Source: Butyricicoccus sp. | GTDB taxonomy: Bacteria; Bacillota; Clostridia; Oscillospirales; Butyricicoccaceae | NCBI GenBank assembly: GCA_020025885.1 | Contig: JAHHRJ010000006.1 | Coordinates: 1-64,000, forward strand | DNA: 64,000 nucleotides | Reading direction: 5' to 3' | In this document: one piece after another, positions 42,549-51,654 of the stretch | How positions within the stretch are numbered: position 1 is the stretch's first letter | How the letters are laid out: every line of letters begins with the position of its first letter | Position numbers and translations under genes: made by a program | The notes under the pieces: model-generated | The model's database searches: none | What the model was told of the DNA's origin: nothing | What the model saw: the letters and a program-made list of their open reading frames with translations, nothing else

Positions 42549-43112
42549 TTATACCAAAATCGTGCACGGCTCAAAAGAACCGATCGCCTCACAAACGGGG
42601 CATACATCCATACGATTCTCATAGACTGCACCACAGAAAGCACAGCGATATCCAGGCTTCTTCTGCACAGCATGTTCCTCTTCTGCCGCCTGTGCTGCCT
42701 GACTTGCCTCCTTGCTCTGCTTGGTCAGCTGAATCATTGCTTCCATAAACTGCTTCTCATGATTCTTTTCGATCTCAGCAACGCGCTCAAATGTGACTGC
42801 CAGTTTTTCAAACCCTTCTTCGCGTGCGATCTTAGCAAACTCTGGATACATGGAAGACCACTCTTTAAATTCGCCTGCTGCTGCACTGCGCAGATTTTCC
42901 ATATTGCTTCCAATCGCACCATACAATGTGGTAAACCAGATTTTTGCATGAATGGACTCATTGCCAGCCATGCGCTCAAACATTGCAGCAAGCTCCATAT
43001 TCCCTTCTTTACGTGCCTGCTCTGCAAAGTATGTATACTTATTTCTTGCGATTGATTCCCCAGCCAGTGCCGCCTTGATGTTTTGTTCTGTTCTTGTACC
43101 CTTGAACTCCAT
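42549..43112 (-). CDS. Rubrerythrin
   Basis: A 187-residue non-haem diiron peroxidase that protects anaerobes from hydrogen peroxide. It has a ferritin-like four-helix domain with carboxylate ligands (LAGESIARNKYTYFAEQAR, GNESIHAKIW, ERVAEIEKNHEKQF) and a C-terminal rubredoxin-like iron centre with two Cys pairs (CAFCGAVYENRMDVCPVC). The ATG at 43112 is set by TTTTGGAGGAAAATTTT. Its promoter overlaps a palindrome resembling a PerR box. Confidence 0.95.
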   Translation of the reverse strand: MEFKGTRTEQNIKAALAGESIARNKYTYFAEQARKEGNMELAAMFERMAGNESIHAKIWFTTLYGAIGSNMENLRSAAAGEFKEWSSMYPEFAKIAREEGFEKLAVTFERVAEIEKNHEKQFMEAMIQLTKQSKEASQAAQAAEEEHAVQKKPGYRCAFCGAVYENRMDVCPVCEAIGSFEPCTILV

Positions 43113-43132
43113 AAAATTTTCCTCCAAAAGAT

Positions 43133-43145
43133 AACAATCATTGTT
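43133..43145. promoter_or_regulatory. Palindrome downstream of the rubrerythrin -10, PerR-like
   Basis: AACAATCATTGTT is a perfect 13-bp palindrome. In the 15-mer TAACAATCATTGTTT, 10 of 14 non-N positions fit the PerR consensus TTATAATNATTATAA. It lies at the predicted transcription start. Confidence 0.5.
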
Positions 43146-43149
43146 TTCT

Positions 43150-43178
43150 ATGATACTGTACCTTCCCTAAAAAGTCAA
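43150..43178 (-). promoter_or_regulatory. Promoter of the rubrerythrin gene
   Basis: Minus strand: TTGACT (43178-43173), 17 bases, TATCAT (43155-43150). Confidence 0.8.
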
Positions 43179-43202
43179 TTATCTTTTGTATAAAAACAAA
43201 AT

Positions 43203-43405
43203 ACTGAGATTGTCGAAGAACTTCGACAGTCTTTCCAGGGAAACCCAGTCCCCCTGAATACAGAGCCAGTTCCAGTAGAAATGGACTCTGATACCCCCGG
43301 TTTCGCGCATATTTGCGTGAGTCGCGGGCAAAATCCAAGGCGCATGTCCTTGGATTTTAAAAATTTTAAATCGCTTCACTCCGAGGCAAAACAGTGAAAA
43401 GACTT
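43203..43405 (-). repeat. Dispersed structured repeat (copy B)
   Basis: Reverse complement of the element at 60303-60513, with scattered differences over about 200 bases. Shared blocks include the ATCCAAGGACATGCGCCTTG hairpin, AAACCGGGGGTATCAGAG, the GGGGGACTGGGTT core and the terminal hairpin TGTCGAAGTTCTTCGACA. No open frame or transposase is present. Confidence 0.85.
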
Positions 43406-43481
43406 TTTCGGCAAGCTGGTATCTTACAGGGGTTTTACAAAACAGGAAACATCTTCTATATCTAGTTCATAAAACAATAAC

Positions 43482-43516
43482 AAAGCCCCAAATAGATACG
43501 ATCTATTTAGGGCTTT
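43482..43516 (-). terminator. Terminator of ftsH
   Basis: AAAGCCC and GGGCTTT with an AAATAGAT/ATCTATTT inner stem form a long hairpin 34 bases after the ftsH stop. Confidence 0.75.
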
Positions 43517-43550
43517 CGCGTTTTATATGCACAGTATCTTGCGGTGTCGT

Positions 43551-45395
43551 TTATGCTTCCTGTTTTTCTTCTTCCAGTTTTGGCTGCTCCAACAACTTCA
43601 TAAACTCATCACCCGTAATCGTCTCGTGATCATACAAATGCTTAGACAGTGCATGCAGCTTATCCATATTCTCACTTAGCAGCTGCTTCGCCTTGTCATA
43701 CTGCTTGCGCACCAACGCAACGACCATACGATCAATCTCAGAAGCCGTCTGATCCGCACAAGCCATAGAAGCATCTCCGCCTAGATACGCATTATGTACC
43801 TGCTCAAATGCAACCATGCCAAATGCATCGCTCATACCGTAGCGGGAAATGATCGCTCTTGCCAAGCGTGTTGCCTGTTCGATATCATTCGATGCACCTG
43901 TCGTGATCGAGTGGAGCGCAAGCTCTTCTGCCGCACGACCGCCCGTTAGCGTCGCAATCTTATTTTCTAATTCCTCACGGCTCATCAGATTATGTTCTTC
44001 CTGCTCTACCTGCATCGTATAACCCAGTGCACCAGAGGTACGCGGGATAATCGTAATCTTGGTGACTGGTGCAGAATGGCTTTGCAGCGCAGCAACCAAT
44101 GCATGTCCGATCTCATGGTAGGACACAATGAGCTTCTCCTTGTTGGACAAAATCTTGTTTTTCTTTTGGTAGCCTGCAATAACAACTTCTACACTCTCCT
44201 CGAGGTCAAACTGCGAAACCTTATCACGTCCCGCACGAACCGCACGGAGTGCTGCTTCATTAACCATATTGGCAAGCTCTGCGCCTGAAGCGCCCGCTGC
44301 CATGCGTGCGATCGCGCTGAAATCCAGCCCCTGCTCGCACCTTACTTTCTGTGCATGCACCCGCAAGATTGCCTCACGTCCAATAAGATCTGGCAGTTCA
44401 ACGGGTACACGGCGGTCAAAGCGTCCCGGTCGCAGCAGTGCTGGATCAAGAGATTCTGGTCGGTTGGTTGCTGCCAGAATGACAACCCCCTTGCTGCCAT
44501 CGAAACCATCCATCTCGGTCAGCAGCTGGTTGAGTGTCTGCTCACGTTCATCGTTGCCGCCCATGCCGCCAGAGCCTTCGCGCTTTTTACCGATGGTATC
44601 GATCTCATCAATAAACACGATACAGGGTGCTTTCTCGCCTGCCTGCTTAAACAGATCACGCACCTTTGCTGCACCCATGCCCACAAACATTTCTACAAAC
44701 TCAGAGCCTGAGATTGAGAAGAACGGCACATTGGCCTCACCTGCAACCGCCTTGGCAAGCAGCGTTTTACCTGTGCCTGGAGGTCCGACAAGCAATGCAC
44801 CCTTTGGAATATGTGCACCAATATCGGCATAGCGCTGGGGATCGTGCAGAAAATCTACGATTTCCGTAAGCAGTTCTTTTGCCTCATCTTCGCCCTGCAC
44901 ATCTGCAAAATGAATACCAGTCTCAGATGCAACATACATCTTGGCATTCGATTTGCCAAAGCTCATCATACCAGAGCCCATCTTCTTCTGCATCGAGCGG
45001 GTCATCCACATACCAAATCCCATGATCAGTATAAACGGCAATACCGCAGTCAAAAACGGAGATGGTGCTGTGGGCCAAATCTTCGTAAAGTCTACCTTGG
45101 CATCGAGCAAACGTCCCACCAAATCAGGATCATCTACCAGTGCAGTCACATAGACTTGTTCCTTTTTGTTTTTGCCATCATCAACGGTAAACACAATGCG
45201 ATTATCTTTGCTTTGGATCTCAGCCTGTGCGATCTTGCCCTGCTGTGCCATAGCTACAAATTCATTATAGCTGACTGATTTAGTTTTTGGTGCAATCAAG
45301 CTGGGAAGCAGCAAATTTCCGATCAGCAGCAGCGCGATAGCAATGCTGTAAAAATACAGGATGCGCTTGCGATCGGGTTGTTTGACTTCTTTCAT
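43551..45395 (-). CDS. ftsH: ATP-dependent zinc metalloprotease FtsH
   Basis: A membrane-bound AAA+ protease of 614 residues for quality control and regulated proteolysis. It has two N-terminal membrane segments ([19 protein letters not shown] and [18 protein letters not shown]), AAA Walker A (GPPGTGKT), Walker B (IVFIDEID), the second region of homology ([19 protein letters not shown]), and a zinc-binding HEIGH motif with a downstream acidic ligand region. The usual HEAGH reads HEIGH, a conservative change. I chose the ATG at 45395 (AGAGGAAGTATC). It stands alone rather than next to tilS-hpt as in Bacillus. Confidence 0.97.
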   Translation of the reverse strand: MKEVKQPDRKRILYFYSIAIALLLIGNLLLPSLIAPKTKSVSYNEFVAMAQQGKIAQAEIQSKDNRIVFTVDDGKNKKEQVYVTALVDDPDLVGRLLDAKVDFTKIWPTAPSPFLTAVLPFILIMGFGMWMTRSMQKKMGSGMMSFGKSNAKMYVASETGIHFADVQGEDEAKELLTEIVDFLHDPQRYADIGAHIPKGALLVGPPGTGKTLLAKAVAGEANVPFFSISGSEFVEMFVGMGAAKVRDLFKQAGEKAPCIVFIDEIDTIGKKREGSGGMGGNDEREQTLNQLLTEMDGFDGSKGVVILAATNRPESLDPALLRPGRFDRRVPVELPDLIGREAILRVHAQKVRCEQGLDFSAIARMAAGASGAELANMVNEAALRAVRAGRDKVSQFDLEESVEVVIAGYQKKNKILSNKEKLIVSYHEIGHALVAALQSHSAPVTKITIIPRTSGALGYTMQVEQEEHNLMSREELENKIATLTGGRAAEELALHSITTGASNDIEQATRLARAIISRYGMSDAFGMVAFEQVHNAYLGGDASMACADQTASEIDRMVVALVRKQYDKAKQLLSENMDKLHALSKHLYDHETITGDEFMKLLEQPKLEEEKQEA

Positions 45396-45526
45396 ATGAT
45401 ACTTCCTCTTTCTGGGCAGACAAACTATCTGCCTCTGCAAATTTCTATTTCTATTATAGCAGACGATTGTGTCGGGAATACGGAAAAACTTTGAACACAC
45501 TGTAAATCAGCAAATTTTGTGCGGAG

Positions 45527-45542
45527 TGTTTCACGTGAAACA
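45527..45542. promoter_or_regulatory. parS centromere site 1
   Basis: TGTTTCACGTGAAACA is a perfect 16-bp palindrome, one base different on one arm from the Bacillus parS consensus TGTTCCACGTGAAACA. The ParB protein that would bind it is encoded 7 kb to the right. Confidence 0.93.
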
Positions 45543-45590
45543 TCGTTGAAAAATCACTGGAAATGATAAAACGACCCGCCCAGTTCCCTT

Positions 45591-45620
45591 GCATTTCTTC
45601 CGTTTTCCTCTCATACAATA
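45591..45620 (+). promoter_or_regulatory. Possible forespore (SigF/SigG-type) promoter
   Basis: GCATT (45591-45595) and CATACAATA (45612-45620) with a 16-base spacer resemble the SigG pattern (GYATA...CATWMTA). No SigA hexamers are evident in front of this operon. Suggestive only. Confidence 0.4.
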
Positions 45621-45677
45621 AAACAGCTCTGCTCACTAGGGGCAGATTTTGTATCTTATTAAGGAGCTGATCGTTTT

Positions 45678-46094
45678 ATGGTAGATTATCCCAAAGCCCT
45701 CGGGTTTCTCATGGTGGCAGTCACGACCGCCCAAGGAACCATTCCACTCCCCGGTGCGCTGGTAACCGTATATGCGCAAGATGAGGAAAAGCCCGTATTG
45801 TATCGTACGGTGCGCACAGACCGCTCGGGACGCACCTCTATTCTGGAGCTGCCCGCCCCTGCGCTGGCAGATTCCATCCGTCCGGATCAACCCATCCCTT
45901 ATCTGAACTATTCCGTCAAAGTAGATTTGCCCGGATATCAATCGGCACAGGTGGAAGACATTTCTATTTTCCCCGGAATCGCCTCCACACTCCCAGTATC
46001 ACTCTCTCCCGAAACGGCCGGACGTCCTTCCACCAACATTAACATCTTGTCACAAGAAACGCTGAATGATCTAAATCCAAAGGAGGTGCGCTAA
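45678..46094 (+). CDS. Carboxypeptidase-regulatory-like beta-sandwich protein of a spore-wall-type operon
   Basis: 138 residues without signal peptide, with a pattern typical of a transthyretin-like or CarboxypepD_reg fold (GFLMVAVTTAQGTIPLPGALVTVY...LYRTVRTDRSGRTSILELPAP...YSVKVDLPGYQSAQVEDISIFPG). The start has AAGGAGCTGATCGTTTT-ATG. The stop overlaps the next start (TAATG), so it is coupled with the SpoIID/peptidoglycan-binding gene. From memory, such trios occur in spore-forming Clostridia; precise role unknown. Confidence 0.75.
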   Translation: MVDYPKALGFLMVAVTTAQGTIPLPGALVTVYAQDEEKPVLYRTVRTDRSGRTSILELPAPALADSIRPDQPIPYLNYSVKVDLPGYQSAQVEDISIFPGIASTLPVSLSPETAGRPSTNINILSQETLNDLNPKEVR

Positions 46095-47458
46095 TGGCTC
46101 TGCCTAAAATTCCAGAAACCATCACTGTACATCTTGGACGTCCCAATGATCCCAACGCGCGTAATGTGACCGTTCCTTTCCCCTACTACATCAAGAATGT
46201 CGCCTCCTCTGAAATTTACCCTACTTGGCCAGAAAATGCGATCCGTGCCAACGTGTATGCGCAAGTATCCTTTGCGCTCAACCGTATCTACACCGAATGG
46301 TATCGTTCGCAAGGTTACGACTTTGATATCACAAACTCCACAGCTTTTGATCAGGCATATGTAGACGGACGCGATATCTTTGACAATGTTTCCCATATCG
46401 TAGATGAACTCTTTGACGACTACCTTACCCGCCCCGGCGCGGTAGAACCTCTATTTGCACAGTACTGTAATGGTACGACTGTCACCTGTGAGGGACTCAG
46501 CCAATGGGGAACCGTTCCACTTGCCCAGGCTGGAAAAACCCCCTACGAAATCCTGACTTCCTTTTATGGGAATGATCTAAACATCGTTCAGAACGCACCT
46601 GTCTCACCAAATATTGGTTCCTATCCTGGCTATCCAATCCAGTTTGGAGATCTATCTGATGCCGTCCGCACCGTACAGCTGCGTCTCAATCGCATTTCAA
46701 ACAACTATCCTGCAATCCCGAAAATTTATCCGGTCAATGGTGCATTTGACCAAAGTACCGTAGAGGCTGTGAAAGCATTCCAAAAAATCTTTAATCTAAA
46801 TCAAGATGGCATTGTTGGCAAACAGACTTGGTATCGAATTGCCTATCTATATGCCGCGATTACAAAACTTGCCGAGCTTTCTAGTGAAGGCGTTCAGCTG
46901 GAAGATGTCGCCGAAATTTTCCCTCCATTCTTGCAACGCGGTGCAAAGGGAGAACCCGTCTCCACCGTCCAATACTATCTTTCGATCATTGCAACCTTTT
47001 ACAATGATCTCATTCCAGTTAAAGTAGACGGTGATTTTGGAGAGCAAACGGAAGAAGCCGTCAAAGTATTTCAAGAGCAATTCGGCTTACCTGTTGATGG
47101 TATTGTTGGGAAACAAACTTGGGATCGCATGAATGAGATCTATGACGATATTCGAAAGACCTTCCCCGATTGGGCAACCGGTGACTCCATTCCCATCTTC
47201 CCACGCCGTCTTGTAGAGGGTATGTCCGGCAATGATGTGAAGCAAGTGCAAACATGGCTCAACACCATATCCAAGCGGTATCCCGAAATCCAGAAACTTC
47301 CTGTGACCGGCTACTTTGGCAGTCAGACCGAAGCTGATGTTCTGGTTGCACAAGATCTATTCGGTCTCTCGCCCTCTGGGATCGTGGGTCCCAGTACGTG
47401 GGATACCCTCGCCCAACAAGCTCAGCGGATACAACTGAACACAGAGGTGGCACGATGA
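46094..47458 (+). CDS. SpoIID-like domain plus three peptidoglycan-binding repeats
   Basis: 454 residues. The N-terminal part (about 45-175) resembles a SpoIID/LytB domain: WPENAIRANVYAQVSFALNRI matches the 'EALKAQAVAARTYAL' helix and GLSQWGTVPLAQAGKTPYEILTSFYG matches 'G.SQWGA...A..G.SY.EIL..YY'. The Glu said to be catalytic in SpoIID ('EALKAQ') aligns with Asn here, so it may be inactive or use the neighbouring Glu. Three PG_binding_1 repeats follow at about 195-255, 280-340 and 375-435 (each ending VDGIVGKQTWDR or similar). No signal peptide, so action in the mother cell or export by another route. Middle gene of a coupled trio. Confidence 0.75.
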   Translation: MALPKIPETITVHLGRPNDPNARNVTVPFPYYIKNVASSEIYPTWPENAIRANVYAQVSFALNRIYTEWYRSQGYDFDITNSTAFDQAYVDGRDIFDNVSHIVDELFDDYLTRPGAVEPLFAQYCNGTTVTCEGLSQWGTVPLAQAGKTPYEILTSFYGNDLNIVQNAPVSPNIGSYPGYPIQFGDLSDAVRTVQLRLNRISNNYPAIPKIYPVNGAFDQSTVEAVKAFQKIFNLNQDGIVGKQTWYRIAYLYAAITKLAELSSEGVQLEDVAEIFPPFLQRGAKGEPVSTVQYYLSIIATFYNDLIPVKVDGDFGEQTEEAVKVFQEQFGLPVDGIVGKQTWDRMNEIYDDIRKTFPDWATGDSIPIFPRRLVEGMSGNDVKQVQTWLNTISKRYPEIQKLPVTGYFGSQTEADVLVAQDLFGLSPSGIVGPSTWDTLAQQAQRIQLNTEVAR

Positions 47459-47721
47459 AAAACAAACCATTTTCTTATACCCTTCCTGAGCCGCTTTGTC
47501 GTGGCTGCAAAAACGATGAAGTCTGGTTGCTGCAAGCCATGCTGGCTTCACTCTCCCGCCATTTTGTCAACCTTATTCAACCCACCCTGAACGGCGTCTA
47601 TGACCGTATCACCGAGCAGGCTGTGATGCGTGTACAAAGAGCCTATGGCGTTCCCGATACAGGTACGACCGATCAAGAAACTTGGGACCATATTATTTAC
47701 ATGTTTTGCTGCTGGCGCTGA
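47455..47721 (+). CDS. Single-domain peptidoglycan-binding protein
   Basis: 88 residues, start ATG overlapping the stop of the preceding gene (ATGA). One PG_binding_1 repeat fills it (CKNDEVWLLQAMLASLSRHFVNLIQPTLNGVYDRITEQAVMRVQRAYGVPDTGTTDQETWDHI). Last gene of the trio; a parS site follows four bases after the stop. Confidence 0.85.
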   Translation: MKNKPFSYTLPEPLCRGCKNDEVWLLQAMLASLSRHFVNLIQPTLNGVYDRITEQAVMRVQRAYGVPDTGTTDQETWDHIIYMFCCWR

Positions 47722-47724
47722 TCA

Positions 47725-47740
47725 TGTTTCACGTGAAACA
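47725..47740. promoter_or_regulatory. parS centromere site 2
   Basis: A second perfect TGTTTCACGTGAAACA palindrome, identical to site 1 and 2.2 kb away, immediately after the peptidoglycan-binding operon. Confidence 0.93.
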
Positions 47741-47755
47741 TTTCCCGAAATACCA

Positions 47756-47793
47756 AAAACCGCTCAGACGATAATTTTCGTCTGAGCGGTTTT
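47756..47793. terminator. Bidirectional terminator between the PGB operon and putP
   Basis: AAAACCGCTCAGACG and CGTCTGAGCGGTTTT form a perfect 15-bp stem. Confidence 0.92.
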
Positions 47794-47812
47794 GTTTCTA
47801 CACGTTTCTATT

Positions 47813-49357
47813 TTACACTTGCTTTGCGAGTTCTTTCACATGATCAAACTCATCTAAGAGCTCCTGCTCTGGTGCTGGAGTCATCAGGCTGACCCCCCAA
47901 ATCACCAGACAAGCGACTGCAAACGCAGGCATGAGTTCGTAAATATTCCACAATCCACCCAGGGGTCGTACCAGATATTTCCAAACAAATACCATCACAC
48001 CGCCGGACAACATACCTGCGATCGCACCATATCGGTTGGTTCTGCGCCAGAACAGGGCAAACATAACCACTGGACCAAACGCCGCGCCAAAGCCTGCCCA
48101 TGCAAAGGATACAATTCCAAAGACCGAGCTATTCGGGTCACGTGCCAAAAAGATGCCAACGACTGAGATCAGCAAAAGTGTCACACGCGCCATACGCATG
48201 CTCTGCATTGGATTCATCTTATGTCCCAACACACCTTGGATCAGGTTTTCCGATACCGCAGAAGATGCTGCAAGCAGCTGAGAATCAGCTGTTGACATCG
48301 TAGATGCCAAAATACCCGCCAAGATTAAGCCTGCCAGCACTGCAAACACGATACCATGCCGACTGAGCAAATCTGCAATGCGTACAATGATCGTTTCTGA
48401 ATCTGCACCAGTCAGAGGCATGAGCTCCCCTGCCGCTGTCATAGCCAGACCAACTACACCAATGAACACGCCTACGATTAAAGAGATTACGACCCAAACA
48501 GATGCAATACGACGAGAAAGTCCCAGCTTCTTTTCATCCTCGATTGCCATAAAGCGCAGCAGGATATGCGGCATACCAAAGTAGCCAAGTCCCCAGCACA
48601 GCATCGAGATCCGGTTCAACACTCCATAAGTAGATGCAGTTCCAGTTGCTGGGTCATGGGTCATGCTCATACTGAGATACCCCGGCAAAGCGCGGGCATT
48701 GTTCATAACCGCATCCATTCCGCCTGCGGTATAAATACCAAATCCCAGAACCACAATCAGGGCGATCGACATCACGATGGACTGGATAAAGTCAGTCGTA
48801 GACGCCGCAAGGAATCCACCAGTTGCGGTGTATCCCACAATAATGATCGCAGAGATCACCATTGCCCAAAAGTAATCTACTCCAAACAAACTGGAAAACA
48901 GTTTTCCACAAGCGGCAAAACCAGACGCAGTATAGGGAATAAAGAACACCAAGATTACTACGGCGGATACACTCATCAAGATACCCGTTTTATCTCGAAA
49001 GCGGTTATGGAAAAAGTCCGGAACTGTAATCGCATTGTTTGCCACATGAGAATAAATACGAATGCGTTTTGCAACAATGAGCCAGTTGATGTACGTACCG
49101 ATCGCCAGACCAATCGCCGTCCAACCCGCATCTGCAATGCCTGTGAGGTACGCAAGTCCCGGTAATCCCATGAGCAGCCACGAGCTCATATCCGACGCCT
49201 CCGCGCTCATTGCCGTCACGAATGGACCAAGCTTTCGTCCACCCAAATAAAAATCATCTGTATCCACATTCTTTCTTGAACAAGCAAGACCAATGCCCAA
49301 CATTGCCAGCAGATACAGTATAATGGTCACTGAAATACCAATCTGTGCCGTTGTCAT
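47813..49357 (-). CDS. putP: Sodium/proline symporter
   Basis: A 514-residue member of the sodium:solute symporter family with thirteen membrane segments. It has the PutP hallmarks: YLGGRKLGPFVTAMSAEASDMSSWLLMGLPGLAY (sodium-site region), GYTATGGFLAASTTDFIQ and GFGAAFGPVVMFALFWRR. These fit proline uptake best; pantothenate or other SSS substrates are less likely. The start has AGAGGAGTATTTTTGAT-ATG. Single gene, convergent with the PGB operon. Confidence 0.93.
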   Translation of the reverse strand: MTTAQIGISVTIILYLLAMLGIGLACSRKNVDTDDFYLGGRKLGPFVTAMSAEASDMSSWLLMGLPGLAYLTGIADAGWTAIGLAIGTYINWLIVAKRIRIYSHVANNAITVPDFFHNRFRDKTGILMSVSAVVILVFFIPYTASGFAACGKLFSSLFGVDYFWAMVISAIIIVGYTATGGFLAASTTDFIQSIVMSIALIVVLGFGIYTAGGMDAVMNNARALPGYLSMSMTHDPATGTASTYGVLNRISMLCWGLGYFGMPHILLRFMAIEDEKKLGLSRRIASVWVVISLIVGVFIGVVGLAMTAAGELMPLTGADSETIIVRIADLLSRHGIVFAVLAGLILAGILASTMSTADSQLLAASSAVSENLIQGVLGHKMNPMQSMRMARVTLLLISVVGIFLARDPNSSVFGIVSFAWAGFGAAFGPVVMFALFWRRTNRYGAIAGMLSGGVMVFVWKYLVRPLGGLWNIYELMPAFAVACLVIWGVSLMTPAPEQELLDEFDHVKELAKQV

Positions 49358-49557
49358 ATCAAAAATACTCCTCTCCCAATATGATTGATTTCATGATATC
49401 AAGCAAGCAAAATACGCAATATCGCAGTATTTTATGCTGTAAATCATAAATTGTAATCAGTCTCCCAATCACATGGTGCTTATTATACCATCAACAAAAA
49501 TAGACTGCAACACAGAATAAAGTATAGACTATATTCCACACTTTTCTTTTCCTATAT

Positions 49558-49586
49558 GAAAAAAATCCCAATAATATCGGGATTTT
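49558..49586 (-). terminator. Terminator of the TetR gene
   Basis: AAAAAATCCC and GGGATTTTTT form a stem with T tracts on both strands, 33 bases past the stop. Confidence 0.75.
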
Positions 49587-49618
49587 TTAAGTAGACTAAT
49601 TTTAGACATTTTTCGAAA

Positions 49619-50209
49619 TCATTTTTCATTCTTAATTTGAAGTGTGCTTAAAAAGCGCGGCATCATCTGTTTTCCATATGCACGCAGGGAGTATTCGCCG
49701 CCGGAAATGCACCAATCATAAATCAGCGCACGCTCACACAGCGCATACATTTTGACCATCTCATTGACGGTCAAGTCTTCCGTCAGTTGTCCTCTCTGCT
49801 GCCCTTCGATCATGATCTCACGCAATAGGCGATAATAAAAGCGAGAGCGATCGAGCAAATGCTTTTCGCCGCGTGTAATGAGCTGCGAAGAATAGAGACG
49901 AGCCAGCAGATCAATCGAAATACTGTTTTCGATCATGGAGAACAACTCTTGATTCAAATAGATAAGCTTCTCAAAGCTATTCATACCCACATCCATTTCG
50001 CAAACCAATGTTTCATACTTTTCGTCAAATAGATAGGACAGTGAGCTTAACAGCGCATCCTTTCCTTCGAAGTAATGATAGAATGAGCCCTTAGAAGTGC
50101 CAGATTCTAAAATGATTTCATCTACGGTCGTATCGTCATATCCTTGTTCATAAAACAATCTCCATGCAGCTGAAACGATCCGACCTTTGGTATTTCTGGA
50201 TTTCCGCAA
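49619..50209 (-). CDS. TetR/AcrR-family transcriptional regulator
   Basis: 196 residues with an N-terminal TetR helix-turn-helix (RIVSAAWRLFYEQGYDDTTVDEIILESGTSKGSFYHYFEGKDALLSSL) and a C-terminal ligand domain not assigned to a subfamily. The start is a TTG, seven bases after AAAGGGGGAAG. It neighbours putP (terminator between) and serS; the regulated gene is not obvious, and putP or its own promoter are candidates. Confidence 0.9.
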   Translation of the reverse strand: MRKSRNTKGRIVSAAWRLFYEQGYDDTTVDEIILESGTSKGSFYHYFEGKDALLSSLSYLFDEKYETLVCEMDVGMNSFEKLIYLNQELFSMIENSISIDLLARLYSSQLITRGEKHLLDRSRFYYRLLREIMIEGQQRGQLTEDLTVNEMVKMYALCERALIYDWCISGGEYSLRAYGKQMMPRFLSTLQIKNEK

Positions 50210-50279
50210 AATCGCTTCCCCCTTTTTGCTTTATTTTGTCCACAAGCTGTGCAAAATGAATACCAGATCCAAAAAGGTA

Positions 50280-50297
50280 GGGGCGCTTACGCGCCCC
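50280..50297 (-). terminator. Terminator of serS
   Basis: GGGGCGC and GCGCCCC around TTAC, followed on the minus strand by TACC and T5. Confidence 0.8.
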
Positions 50298-50305
50298 CTT
50301 TCTTC

Positions 50306-51613
50306 TTACTTGGTCTTTGGAACCAGAACCTCAGTGCCGCCCATATATGGCTGAAGTACCTTCGGAATGGTTACTGTACCATCTGCCTGCAAGTGGTTCT
50401 CCAAGAACGCAATCAGCATACGCGGTGGTGCAACAACGGTGTTGTTGAGCGTATGTGCGAGATACAGCTTACCATCTTCGCCACGTGCACGAATCTTCAA
50501 GCGGCGTGCCTGTGCATCCCCCAAATTTGAGCAAGAGCATACCTCAAAATACTTCTTCTGACGCGGGCTCCAAGCCTCGATATCACAGGACTTCACCTTA
50601 AGGTCAGCAAGGTCACCCGAGCAGCATTCCAGCTGACGTACCGGAACTTCCAAGCTCTGGAACAGCTCAACGGAGTAACGCCACATCTTCTCATACCAGT
50701 CCATAGACTCTTCAGGACGGCAAACAACAACCATTTCCTGCTTCTCAAACTGATGAATGCGGTATACGCCGCGCTCCTCAATACCATGTGCCCCCTTCTC
50801 CTTACGGAAGCACGGAGAATAAGAAGTCAGTGTCTGCGGCAGCTGCTCTTCTGGTACAATCTGGTCAATAAACTTACCGATCATAGAGTGCTCGGAAGTA
50901 CCGATCAGATAAAGGTCTTCGCCCTCGATCTTGTACATCATTGCATCCATTTCAGCAAACGACATAACGCCTGTTACAACATTGCCGCGGATCATAAACG
51001 GCGGAATGCAGTAGGTGAATCCCTTGTTAATCATAAAGTCACGTGCATATGCGATCACTGCCTCATGCAGACGTGCAATATCACCCATCAGGTAATAGAA
51101 GCCATTGCCTGCCACACGACCTGCGCTGTCAAGATCAATGCCGCCGAAGCTCTCCATGATCTGTGTGTGGTATGGGATCTCATAATCGGGCACAACTGGC
51201 TCACCATAGCGTCCAGCTTCCACGTTTGTACTGTCATCTGGACCGATTGGAACGGATGGGTCAATAATCTGCGGAATGATCATCATGATCTTGGTGACCT
51301 TTTCCTGAAGCGCAGACTCCAGCCCTTCCAGCTCCTTGAGACGTGCAGCCTGTGCACTTACCTGTGCCTTCACAGTCTCTGCTTCTTCCTTCTTCGAAGG
51401 GTCTTTCTTTGCCTGACCCATCAGTGTACCAATATATTTAGACAGCTTGTTGCGGTTGGAACGCAGTTCGTCTGCTTCCTTGATCGCTGCACGCAGCTCA
51501 GCATCGAGTGCAATCACTTCATCTACGAGCGGCAGCTTATCTTCCTGAAACTTCTTGCGAATATTTTCCTTAACCACTTCTGGATTTTCTCGGACAAATC
51601 GAATGTCTAACAT
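50306..51613 (-). CDS. serS: Seryl-tRNA synthetase
   Basis: A class II synthetase of 435 residues charging tRNA-Ser. It has the long N-terminal coiled-coil arm (residues about 30-105) that grips the tRNA extra arm, the motif 2 stretch FRKEKGAHGIEERGVYRIHQFEKQE, and motif 3 in the final 60 residues (GEDGKLYLAHTLNNTVVAPPRMLIAFLENH). Start with AGGGGGAGACCAGA-ATG. No T-box leader is evident in the 41 bases between it and the upstream gene, so it is likely co-transcribed with parB or starts inside 51655-52215. Confidence 0.97.
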   Translation of the reverse strand: MLDIRFVRENPEVVKENIRKKFQEDKLPLVDEVIALDAELRAAIKEADELRSNRNKLSKYIGTLMGQAKKDPSKKEEAETVKAQVSAQAARLKELEGLESALQEKVTKIMMIIPQIIDPSVPIGPDDSTNVEAGRYGEPVVPDYEIPYHTQIMESFGGIDLDSAGRVAGNGFYYLMGDIARLHEAVIAYARDFMINKGFTYCIPPFMIRGNVVTGVMSFAEMDAMMYKIEGEDLYLIGTSEHSMIGKFIDQIVPEEQLPQTLTSYSPCFRKEKGAHGIEERGVYRIHQFEKQEMVVVCRPEESMDWYEKMWRYSVELFQSLEVPVRQLECCSGDLADLKVKSCDIEAWSPRQKKYFEVCSCSNLGDAQARRLKIRARGEDGKLYLAHTLNNTVVAPPRMLIAFLENHLQADGTVTIPKVLQPYMGGTEVLVPKTK

Positions 51614-51654
51614 TCTGGTCTCCCCCTTTTGTTTATTGAATAAGATTTAGAAAT

